Positions 1-10,300 of a DNA stretch of 64,000 bases are shown here, piece by piece (positions within the stretch are counted from its first letter, which is position 1; every line of letters begins with the position of its first letter). The DNA comes from Pelagihabitans sp947500445. Lineage in GTDB: Bacteria > Bacteroidota > Bacteroidia > Flavobacteriales > Flavobacteriaceae. A program made the position numbers and the translations under genes. Under the pieces are notes generated by a model. It worked only from the letters and a program-made list of their open reading frames with translations, was not told where the DNA came from and made no database searches. Location: assembly GCF_050589625.1 (NCBI RefSeq), contig NZ_JBNGOP010000005.1, forward strand, positions 201,103 through 265,102, given 5' to 3'.

Positions 1-3000
1 ACGCTATGGTAGAAAACCACCTGGATAGCCTTGCAGGAGTGCGCAAGATCTTGTTTGGAGGAGAACGGGTCAGCATAAAATCAGTAGGTAGGTATTTGAG
101 CAAGCATGGTGCTGAAAAACTCATACATGTATATGGGCCCACCGAAAACACCACCTTTTCTACTTGGTACCCCATCAACGAAATAGACCCTAAAGGAGAC
201 AATGTGCCCATCGGTAAACCAATAGGCAATGCCAGTGCTTATGTAGTAGACAAACAAGGGCAGCTGCAGTTGCCCGGTGTAGTAGGCGAGTTATGGGTAG
301 GAGGCGAAGGGCTTGCTCAGGGCTATTGGCAAGATGCCGCCCAAACCGAGCGCAAATTTATAGATCACCCCTGGGAGGCAGGCAAAAAGCTATACCGTAC
401 TGGTGACTTGGTGCGCGCCCTTCCTACCGACGATGTGGAGTTTATAGGCAGGGTAGACGATCAAGTCAAAATTAGAGGCTTTCGTATAGAGCCGGGCGAA
501 ATCACTGGTCAACTCCTGACGCACCCCGAGGTGCAACACGGGCTGGTGCTTACACACTTGCAAAATGGCTATAAAGTACTTGTGGGCTACTACGGTTCCA
601 AAGAGGGGCTTGATAGCAAATCACTACAAACATACCTGCAAAAAAGGCTGCCTAGCTACATGGTACCCACTGCGCTTATTGGCATGCCGGAGCTGCCGTT
701 GACGCCCAACGGTAAGGTAGACAAACGAGTGCTACCAAGCCCTGATGAGGTATTGGGACACGAAGAAAAGGAGCAGGAAGTACCACAAGGGGCCGTTGAA
801 GAGCAAATAGCACGGTGCTTTGGCCAGGAATTGAATAAGGAAAACCTGAGCCGCCATGCTAACTTCTTCACTTTAGGAGGCGATTCTATCAGAGCCATTC
901 GGCTTGTTAGTGCCCTGAATGCCCTATTTGAAAAAAACATAGAGGTAAAAGATATTTTTGGTAACCCTACAGTTGCTGGCTTGGCAGCCTTTGTCAGTGC
1001 CACCAGCAACCCGGATACTCAACTGCTGCCGCTCGAAAAGGTGATAGCGGAAATAGACGACTGGAAAAATGAGGCATTACAAAATGATGACTTTAAGCAG
1101 TGGGTAGAGGGCACTGAAATAGAGGACTTCTACCCGATGAGCGCCATCCAAACGGGGATGCTCTATTATAGCTTTTTAAACAAAGGCACTTCAGTATATC
1201 ATGACCAAATCTTGCATGAGCTGGAGTTGGAAGGGTTGACAAGCAAGCACTTTGATCGGTGCTTTGCACTCTTGGTAGGGAAACATCAGATCCTGCGAAC
1301 CAGCTTCCACCTCGATGCGGCTAGTGAACCGATACAGGCTGTCCATAAGATGGGGAATGAACCACTTCCGATAACGCACTATGACTTGTCGGGGACGGAT
1401 GAAAGCGAGCAAAAGCAGCAGATAAGCCGATGGATGGAAGAAGATCGTCAAAATGGTTTTGAGGAGCAATTGAGGCAACAATACCAATGGAGGGCGGTAC
1501 TGTTTAAGCTCAGTGCCCACAAGTTTGTTGTTTTACGGTCCTTTCACCATGCGCTGCTAGATGGCTGGAGTGATGCTTCGTTTATGACAGAGCTGATAGT
1601 ACTGTTACACACCAAGCCAGCAACTTTGCCCACCTCACTGTCTATGCTACAGTGTAGCTACAAGGACTACATCATCGACCAATGGAGGCATAAGCATGCG
1701 GAGGCTATAGGTGCTTTTTGGAAAAAGTATCTGCATGCGTACCAGCGGACTGCCTTGCCACTCAACCGGGTGTATATCCCTGGTAAACACCAGAAGAAAA
1801 AAGCACGACACATTGTGCTTGATGAAGCAGAAAAAAATGGTATAAGAGCCTTTGCCAGTGAAAATGGGCTGAGTTTGCGGCATGTTGGGCTAGGTATATT
1901 ACTACGGTTGCTACAGGTAACTACTGATAGTGCCGATATTACCCTGGGCACAATGTCGCACGGCCGCCCACAGCAAACAGATGGCGACCAGCTATTGGGA
2001 TGCTTCCTCAATTCTGCTCCGTTTCGGCAGCAGGTAAATGCTACGCAGTCTCATGCATCACTACTGGCCGAAGTGAAGGAAAATGCCGACCAGCTTAGGG
2101 CTTATGACCGATATCCACTGACGAATATCGTAGCACAATTGGGCGAGGATGCGGCGGTCCAAAACCCCATATTCGACATCCTGTATATCTACCTTGACTT
2201 TCACGTTTACGGTGACCTTTCTGCCAAAGGGCTTTCGCCCAGGGCCATGGTAGAGAATTTTACGCTATCAAATACACCATTCGATTTCTGCCTGTACAAA
2301 GAAGGAGAGGCCATGGCACTCTCAATAGCTTCGCTGGAAGGACTCTATACCGATGCTGAGCTCGTGCAGTTTGAAGGCTACCTGAAACGAATTATTCGAC
2401 AAATCATGATGGAGGCCAACCAGCCATTGCAGCAGTCGGAAGTGATTGGCAAAGAAGAAATGGATTTGATCTGCCAAGCCTCGCTTTCGCCGCTAAAGTT
2501 GCCCATGGTGAGCGATCAAGAGTTATTGACCACTGCCTTTGAGCACAAAGCTGCCGAGATACCTGATAGCACCGCATTGATATTTGAAGGGGAGCACTAT
2601 ACGTACCGGGTACTCAACCAAAAAGCCAATCAAGTGGCGAGCTATCTGCGTCAGCAAATCGATATAGCGCCAGATACACTAGTAGCCTTGCTGATGCATC
2701 GGTCGGCAGAACAACTCATCGCGCAGCTTGGGATCCTAAAAGCAGGTGCCGCTTATTTGCCTTTAGACACTGGCAACCCAACACGCAGGCACCAGGCTAT
2801 ACTAGAAGAAGCGGTGGTAGCAAGCGTCATTACAGACGAACCTGACCACCGAGCTTCTATGGCACAATGGAACCCTATCGTATGGGATACTGGTATATTT
2901 GACACCTGCCCTACCGATAACATTGTAACCAGCACTAAAGCATACCACTTGGCTTATGTCATTTATACTTCTGGTTCTACAGGTAAGCCCAAAGGCGTAA

Positions 3001-4310
3001 TGATCGAGCATCGCAGCGCCCTCAACACGATCAATGACCATGCCCACCGGGCAGGCATCAACCATGAGGATAAGGTCTTGCACTACATGCCAGCTACTTT
3101 TGACCCCAGTGTGGCCATCGCGTTTATGGCACTCCGTAGTGGGGCTTGTCTGGTGATGCCTTCTACAGAAAGCCGCACCGACACCGCTGCGATCGAACGT
3201 TTAGTGCAGGAAAACGAAGTGACTGTAACACCATTGCCGGCAGGGGTATTAGGGGCATTTGCCCTGGCCAAGACCCCTTCGCTAAGAGCAGTGTTTAGTG
3301 GTGGGGAGGCACCCAATGCGAAGGTCGTACAGAAACTGGCTGGCAGGAAGTATTTCAATGCCTACGGGCCTACTGAGTGCAGCATATGCGCTGTGATATA
3401 CAGCACAGACACACCGGAAAAACTGCCTGATCCGGTGCCGATAGGCCAGCCTGTGTCCAATATGGCGGCACACTTACTCAACCAGTGGTCGCAGCCCGTA
3501 CCCTTTGGGGCAGAGGGAGAGATTTGCCTTGCGGGTCCCGGACTCGCCCGAGGGTACCTCAATCGCCCACGCCTTACCAAAGAGCGGTTTGCAGTGCTCC
3601 CAGAGACTGGCGAAAGACTGTACCATACTGGCGACCGTGGGCGCTTTTTGCCCGATGGTTCTATACTTTTTCTGGGTAGAAATGACCAACAGGTTAAGGT
3701 TAACGGATTTAGAATTGAAGTCGGAGAGGTCGAAAATGCCCTGTTGCAACACCCTGAAGTTGCAAATGCTGCTGTTTTGACCCATCAAAATAGTACCGCA
3801 AGTACCGTACTGGTGGCATTTTATGAACCCATCGCAGGCGCACAACTAGAGGAAAGTAGCTTACGCACCTACTTAGCTACCTTATTACCGCCCTACATGC
3901 TGCCTGCTGCGATGTTGGCCAAAGCACAATTGCCCCTGAATGAAAACAGCAAGGTTGACCGCAAAGCACTGCAAATAGCCGCCAGTGGGGCACTGATAAG
4001 CAATAAGCCCTACGAGGCACCAGGTACTGATACTGAAAAACAATTAGCGGGCTTATGGCAACAGCTATTGGGCTGTGAGCAGATAGGCCTACACGATGAC
4101 TTTTTTGAGATTGGGGGCAATTCGATTACCGCAATGCAGCTAGTAGCCCATATCAAAGAGCAGAAGCAAGTCAACCTTGCCCTTAAAAGCTTCTATGAAG
4201 GCGCTACACTTTATAAGCTTGCCCGGTACATAGACGGGCTTTTGGTGCTTTCAGCAGCAGTATCCGCAGATACCCTCGGGGAGGAAGAAGTCGAACGGTT
4301 TGAGTTTTAA
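1..4310 (+). CDS. NRPS, 5'-truncated by window edge: (A)-T-C-A-T
   Basis: Non-ribosomal peptide synthetase adding two residues. The reading frame is open from base 3, so the gene starts upstream; residues below count from the ATG at 6. Domains: C-terminal half of an adenylation domain (to about 255; its visible code residues, ..LGVTF, match the Ile/Val-type A domain of the next gene), carrier domain with LGGDSI near 289, condensation domain about 374-820 (YPMSAIQTGML, HHALLDGW near 513), complete A domain about 840-1335 (TSGSTGKPKG near 988) and carrier domain with IGGNSI near 1368. The second A domain reads DPAPFGAIC(K) by hand alignment to GrsA, which I do not recognise, so its substrate is left open. 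The condensation domain is of DCL-like sequence although no epimerase precedes it. The protein ends in an acidic tail (EEEVERFEF) followed after 3 bp by the next gene, whose N-terminus is a TubC-type docking domain. Confidence 0.95.
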   Translation, partial: AMVENHLDSLAGVRKILFGGERVSIKSVGRYLSKHGAEKLIHVYGPTENTTFSTWYPINEIDPKGDNVPIGKPIGNASAYVVDKQGQLQLPGVVGELWVGGEGLAQGYWQDAAQTERKFIDHPWEAGKKLYRTGDLVRALPTDDVEFIGRVDDQVKIRGFRIEPGEITGQLLTHPEVQHGLVLTHLQNGYKVLVGYYGSKEGLDSKSLQTYLQKRLPSYMVPTALIGMPELPLTPNGKVDKRVLPSPDEVLGHEEKEQEVPQGAVEEQIARCFGQELNKENLSRHANFFTLGGDSIRAIRLVSALNALFEKNIEVKDIFGNPTVAGLAAFVSATSNPDTQLLPLEKVIAEIDDWKNEALQNDDFKQWVEGTEIEDFYPMSAIQTGMLYYSFLNKGTSVYHDQILHELELEGLTSKHFDRCFALLVGKHQILRTSFHLDAASEPIQAVHKMGNEPLPITHYDLSGTDESEQKQQISRWMEEDRQNGFEEQLRQQYQWRAVLFKLSAHKFVVLRSFHHALLDGWSDASFMTELIVLLHTKPATLPTSLSMLQCSYKDYIIDQWRHKHAEAIGAFWKKYLHAYQRTALPLNRVYIPGKHQKKKARHIVLDEAEKNGIRAFASENGLSLRHVGLGILLRLLQVTTDSADITLGTMSHGRPQQTDGDQLLGCFLNSAPFRQQVNATQSHASLLAEVKENADQLRAYDRYPLTNIVAQLGEDAAVQNPIFDILYIYLDFHVYGDLSAKGLSPRAMVENFTLSNTPFDFCLYKEGEAMALSIASLEGLYTDAELVQFEGYLKRIIRQIMMEANQPLQQSEVIGKEEMDLICQASLSPLKLPMVSDQELLTTAFEHKAAEIPDSTALIFEGEHYTYRVLNQKANQVASYLRQQIDIAPDTLVALLMHRSAEQLIAQLGILKAGAAYLPLDTGNPTRRHQAILEEAVVASVITDEPDHRASMAQWNPIVWDTGIFDTCPTDNIVTSTKAYHLAYVIYTSGSTGKPKGVMIEHRSALNTINDHAHRAGINHEDKVLHYMPATFDPSVAIAFMALRSGACLVMPSTESRTDTAAIERLVQENEVTVTPLPAGVLGAFALAKTPSLRAVFSGGEAPNAKVVQKLAGRKYFNAYGPTECSICAVIYSTDTPEKLPDPVPIGQPVSNMAAHLLNQWSQPVPFGAEGEICLAGPGLARGYLNRPRLTKERFAVLPETGERLYHTGDRGRFLPDGSILFLGRNDQQVKVNGFRIEVGEVENALLQHPEVANAAVLTHQNSTASTVLVAFYEPIAGAQLEESSLRTYLATLLPPYMLPAAMLAKAQLPLNENSKVDRKALQIAASGALISNKPYEAPGTDTEKQLAGLWQQLLGCEQIGLHDDFFEIGGNSITAMQLVAHIKEQKQVNLALKSFYEGATLYKLARYIDGLLVLSAAVSADTLGEEEVERFEF

Positions 4311-4313
4311 AAA

Positions 4314-7300
4314 ATGCTAACTATGGAAAAGACAATCAGCTTCTTGTTAGAGCTAAAATCGCTAGGGATCAGGGTAGCAGTGGAAAGCGGTAAGTTAATG
4401 GTAGACGCCCCCAAAGGCGTAATGACTGCAGAAATAGCCAAAAGTATCCAGCAAAACAAGCAGGCGATCATCGATAGTCTGCATCAAATATCCGATGGGC
4501 AGGGGCAAATGCCTGTATTTGAGAAAAACGAACAAGCAGGCTTATTGCCTTTATCCGATAATCAGGAACAGCTGTGGGTAGTAGGGCGGCTGGAAGGGCA
4601 AAACCCTCTCTACAACATTCCAACAGCCATTCGTCTTAAAGGGCATTTTGACCTACAGGCTGCACAAAAAGCATTAGCAGCCGTAGCACAACGCCATGAA
4701 GCATTGAGGGTCACCTTTCATCAAAACGACGATGGACAGGGGGTGCAGCAAGTACATGAAAAGCCGATCACCAATATCGCCTTTGAAGACCTGAGCCAAC
4801 TGAAAGGTGCTGCGCAACAACAAGCCCTGGATCAGGAAATTGAGACATACACAACTGAGCCATTTGTACTCGAAAAGCTGCCATTGATGCGGGCTGCATG
4901 TATTAAGTTGGCGGAGGAAGAGCACGTGTTTTTGATGGTGATGCACCACATTATAGCGGACTATGGCACCATAGCCATCTTGCAACACGAGTTCAGCACG
5001 TTATACGATGGGGAGGTGACAGGCAAGCCTGCCCAATTGCCTCCTGTTCCATATCAGTATTCAGACTATGCCTTGTGGCAGCGCAAGTACATACAAACAG
5101 CAGCATTTAAACACAAATTACAGTTTTGGGAAAACCACCTGGCCGATGCCCCGGCCGTATTACAATTGCCTGCCGATAAGCAAAGGTCCATCAAGCGAAG
5201 CTATCAGGGAGGGAGTGTCAGCATTACCTGGGGGGCTGATTTGACGACCGCTATCAAAGCGCAAAGCACTGCCACACAAACTACCTTATACATGGGCTTA
5301 CAAGCGGCGCTTTCTGCCTTTTTGCACCGGTATTCGGGGCAAGCCCAAGTGGTAGTCGGCAGCTCGGCAGCCAATCGCATGCCAGCTGAAACAGAAGGCA
5401 TCATGGGGTTTTTCGTCAATATGCTCCCACTCAAAACAGACTTTGAAGGAGACCCGTCATTCAAACAGCATTTACAAAATGTAAAAGCCATAAGCCTTGA
5501 GGCATTGCAAAACCAAGATGTACCCTTCCAAAAAATGCTGGAAACCCTCGAGGTAAAAAGAAATACGGGATATAGCCCGGTGTTTCAGGTAGTGCTCAAC
5601 CTTCAAAACTACCAGGCAGACAATACCCTGATAATGAGCGGGTTGTCGATCACTCCGTATCCTTTATCAGGAAAGGTTGCCAAGTACGATATCACCTTTA
5701 TTTTCAAAGAAGAGACCGAGGGGCTGAGTTTGTTAGTAGAGTACAGCACGAGCCTGTTTGAAGAAGCTACTATCAGACAAATGGTAGACAGGTTTGAATA
5801 CTTTGCCACAGAACTCACCGGCCAACCGGATACACCCATCACGCTGCTTCCCCTGGAATCCCCCGAAGAGACCGCAAAACAATTGCTCGTCAATAATGTA
5901 AGCAATGACTATCCGGCGGATGCTTCTATTGCGGAGCTATTTGAAGCGCAAGCAGCAAAGTATCCAGACCATATTGCGATTATTGAAAAGAGAAAATGGA
6001 CGTATACAGAAGTCCATCAAGAGGCCAATAAGTTGGCTTTTTACCTGATAGAGAAACTAGGTGTCAAAAAAGGCGATCGGGTGGCTTTGCTACTAGACAG
6101 ATCACCTGAAATGATCATCGGCATGTTGGCTGTGTTGAAGGCTGGGGCGCTATATGTTCCACTCGACCCGGCCCACCCAGAAAAACGTATCAGGCATATT
6201 ATGGAGGCAGTTGCCCCCATAGTGATTCTGACAGTATCAGACTACAAGTTTGATTTTGATTACTTCGACGGCACACTATATAAGTTTGACTTACAACAAG
6301 CCACACTAGAGACCCCCGCCAATAACCCAGAGGTAAGTGTCACAGGAGACGATCCATGCTATATTATGTACACCTCTGGCTCTACGGGTAACCCAAAAGG
6401 CGTGGTAGCGAAGCATCGCGGCGTAACAAGGCTGGTGAATAATACCAACTATGTAGAGATCAACCCCGATGATCGGTTGTTGGCACTTTCTAGTTATGCC
6501 TTCGATGGTTCCACCTTTGATATTTATGGTGCCTTGCTCAATGGAGCGGCACTGGTGATGCCCTCCAAAGAAGAGGTGTTGGAACTGCCCAAGCTTATGC
6601 AACGGGCTGTTGAAGCAGGGGTGACGTTGTTTTTTACGACCACAGCCTTGTTCAATACCTTGGTAGATACCCAGTTGGAAAGTCTTGGCGGGTTGAGGAA
6701 AATACTTTTTGGCGGGGAGCGTGCCAGCTTGTCGCAAATAGACAAATTTTTTAAAGCCTACGGACCGGGTATATTGACGCATGTGTATGGTCCTACCGAA
6801 AACACCACCTTCTCTACTTGGTACCCAGTGGATTCGGTGAATATTGAGCATGGTAATTTGCCCATAGGCAAGCCCATCGCAAATTCCACCATGTACGTGG
6901 TGGACTCCCAAGGGCAATTGCAACCCAAGGGCTTAGTCGGCGAACTCTGGGTAGGAGGCGATGGTTTGGCTGCGGGTTATTGGGCCAATGACGAAGGAAC
7001 CAAGGAGCGATTCCTTCCGGATCCATTCGATCCCGGTCGAAAAGTGTACTGCACTGGCGACCTCGTATCGATGTTGCAAGACGGCAATATTGAATTTATA
7101 GGCAGGGTAGACCAACAAGTCAAAATTAGGGGCTTCCGCATTGAACCAGATGAGATTGCCCACCAGATATCCCTGCACCCAGTCGTAAGCCAGGCCGTCG
7201 TCGTGGTCAGTGAAGTTGGAAACAGTCGGGAGCTATGGGGATATTATAGTGGAGAGAAAGCGGTGAGTGAACAGGCAATGAGGAAGTATTTGCAAGGGCA

Positions 7301-10300
7301 ACTGCCTGAATATATGATTCCCGTAAGCCTAATGTCACTTGAAGCAATGCCCTTGAACCCAAATGGCAAGGTAGACAAAAAAGCCCTTCCGAAACCAGAG
7401 AAGGGGGGCGAACACAAAACGGCACTAAGTAAGCCGCCTGCTAGTGCAACAGAACAACTAGTTGCAGGAATATGGGAAGATGAGCTATCTGTCCAAAATG
7501 TCATGAGAGGAGACAACTTCTTTTCATTGGGTGGGGATTCGATCAAAGCCATTCGGGTAATCGCGGCATTAAACCGGGCGACCGACAGGGAGCTGGAAGT
7601 GAAAGATTTATTCTCACAACAGACCTTGTCAGCATTTGCAGGGTTCATGGATGCACCGCCAGTCGATACAGGCCTGCCGGGCCGAGCGGATGCCGAGCAG
7701 TGGCTGCAAAGCTGGAAAAGCAACCTCAACAAAGGGGAAGGGAGTGATTACGACTTGCTCAGTAGTGCTGAAGACTACTATCCGATAAGTGATATACAGT
7801 CAGGGATGTTGTTTTATACCCTGTATAACCCCGGCGGAGGTACCTATCATGTTCAGCAGTTTCACCATTGGGAGATGGCCAATTTTGACATCAGTCGATT
7901 CAAATCAGCCTATCGCATGCTGTTGGCCCGTCATGCCATATTCCGTACCAGTTTTCACCTGCAGGCTTTTGAAGAACCATTGCAGGTAGTGCATAGTATG
8001 GAAGATTTGGAAGTCAACCTGACGTTTGAGTTACTGGAAACGCTGACAGAGCAAAGCCAAAAAGAGGCATTGACCAGTTATATGAAAGAAGACCATCGGA
8101 AAGGTTTTGAAATAGACAAGCCTGGGCTGTTGCGCACAGGAGTTTTTGCCTTAGGAAATAACCAATACTCAATATTATTGACGTTTCACCACGCGATCAT
8201 GGATGGGTGGAGCGATGCCACCCTGATGGCGGAGCTGTGGAAAAACTATTTAGCACTTGAATCCACGCCAGACTATAAGCCCTTACCGCTGCCAGTAAGC
8301 TATCGTGATTACGTGCTGGATCAGTGGCGTTATCAGCAAGCACCTTTCGTACAGCAGTGGTGGGCTACCCATTTTGAAGGTTTTGAACGGATGCCCTTAC
8401 CTTTTCACAAAAGGCCAAACCCTGAGTTGACGCAGCAAAAGCGAGGATATGGCTTTCCGATGCCACAGCAAACCATAGACACGGTTACGCAACTAGGCAA
8501 AGAACTCGGTTTTACCTTCAAGCAAGCCTCCCTGGCTGCTACCCTTGCCACACTTTACCACTACACCGGGCACCATGACCTAGTGATCGGTATGATGTCG
8601 CACGGCCGGCCTGAACTGCCTGAGGCAGAACGTATGATGGGGTGCTTTCTCAATTCGGTACCCGTGAGGGTCGCAGCCAGTTTTGACAGTGTGGGCCAAT
8701 GGGTAAAATCCATTGGCGAACATATTGTCACACTGAAGAGCTACGATAAACTACCCCTGTTGCAAATCCAAAAGCTGGTCAAAGAAAGTAAGCACCTTGG
8801 CAACCCAATCTTTGATATCCTATTCAGCTATCTCGATTTTCATGTATTGCAGGAGAATGAGCATAAAGAGGGGCAACGTGACAAAGCTGGTTCAATTGTT
8901 GACGGTACGGCCATCACCAATACCCACCTGGATATTGCGGTGGCACGGCAAGGAGAACAAGCCTTTTTGTCTTTTAATTATGACTCAAACCTATTCAAGG
9001 AAGAAGAAATCAAGCAATTAGGGGATTGTTTCCTGCGGTTTATGGAAACACTTGCCCACAATCCCGATGAGGGGCTTACATCCAGGAATTTATTGGGCGA
9101 TGATGAAATCACGCGACTATTATCTTTACATGACCGTACGGAGAAGGCTTGGGACCAGGAGGCTACCCTGCTCAGCCACTTTCATACAGCTGTGATGGCG
9201 CATGATAGCCGGATAGCATTAGCCTTTGGTGATGAGGAGATCACCTATCGTGCACTAGACCAACAGTCTAACAGACTGGCACATTTGTTACGAGAAAGGG
9301 GAGTAGGAGCTGAAAAGCCAGTGGGGATATTATTTGAACGTGGGGCTGATATGGTCGTGGCCATACTGGCAGTATTGAAAAGCGGCGGTGCATACCTACC
9401 GATAGACCCTTCTTTACCATCCGCAAGGATTGACTTCATCCTCAACGATGCACAGCCAACATTGGTCATTACCGATTGCAAAAGCACCCTCAATGATTTG
9501 TCCATAAGCAGTCAGCAATGGTTAATCCTTAAGGAAACTGAATGGGGGCACTATCCTGATAGTGCATTGGAGGTGACGGTAGCCCCAGACAATTTGGCCT
9601 ATATCATTTATACCTCAGGCTCTACAGGCAAGCCAAAAGGCGTGGAAGTAGAACACCGCCAGGTGTCACGTCTATTATTTTGTGAAGGCTTCGACTTCGA
9701 CTTTGGCTCCGAGGATGTATGGACACTGTTTCACTCGATCAGTTTCGACTTTTCTGTATGGGAACTTTGGGGGCCGCTATTGCGGGGAGGCAAGTTAGTG
9801 GTTTTGCCTAAATCAACTACCCAAAATCCGACAGCACTGATGGATGCCCTGGTGCAATACCGGGTCACAGTGCTGAACCAGGTGCCGACTATATTTGGTC
9901 AACTATGGGGCGCTATAACAGCCAGTGATAGTCATCCGGCATTAGCCCTTCGCTATGTCATATTTGGCGGGGAAGCACTACAGCCCTCTATGCTTTCGGG
10001 TTTTCACGCTCAATACCCCGACACCAGGTTGGTCAACATGTACGGCATTACCGAAACCACAGTCCACGTAACTTATAAAGAGATTGGTACAAGGGAGATA
10101 TCGGAGGGTATTTCCAATATTGGGCGCGTACTGCCCAATCTGCGCATTTGCTTGTTGGGAGACAACAGGCAGTTGGTGGCACAAGGAGCAGTGGGTGAAA
10201 TAGTTATTGGCGGTGCTGGTTTGGCGCGTGGCTATCTCAACCGTCAAATGCTCACTGCCGAGCGGTTTGTACAAGACCCCTACCGGCCGGGCGAAAGGCT

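Noticed and set aside
6306..6923. 205-codon minus-strand ORF opposite the Ile/Val A domain
   Set aside because: Antisense shadow in a conserved A domain; no domain or start signal supports it.
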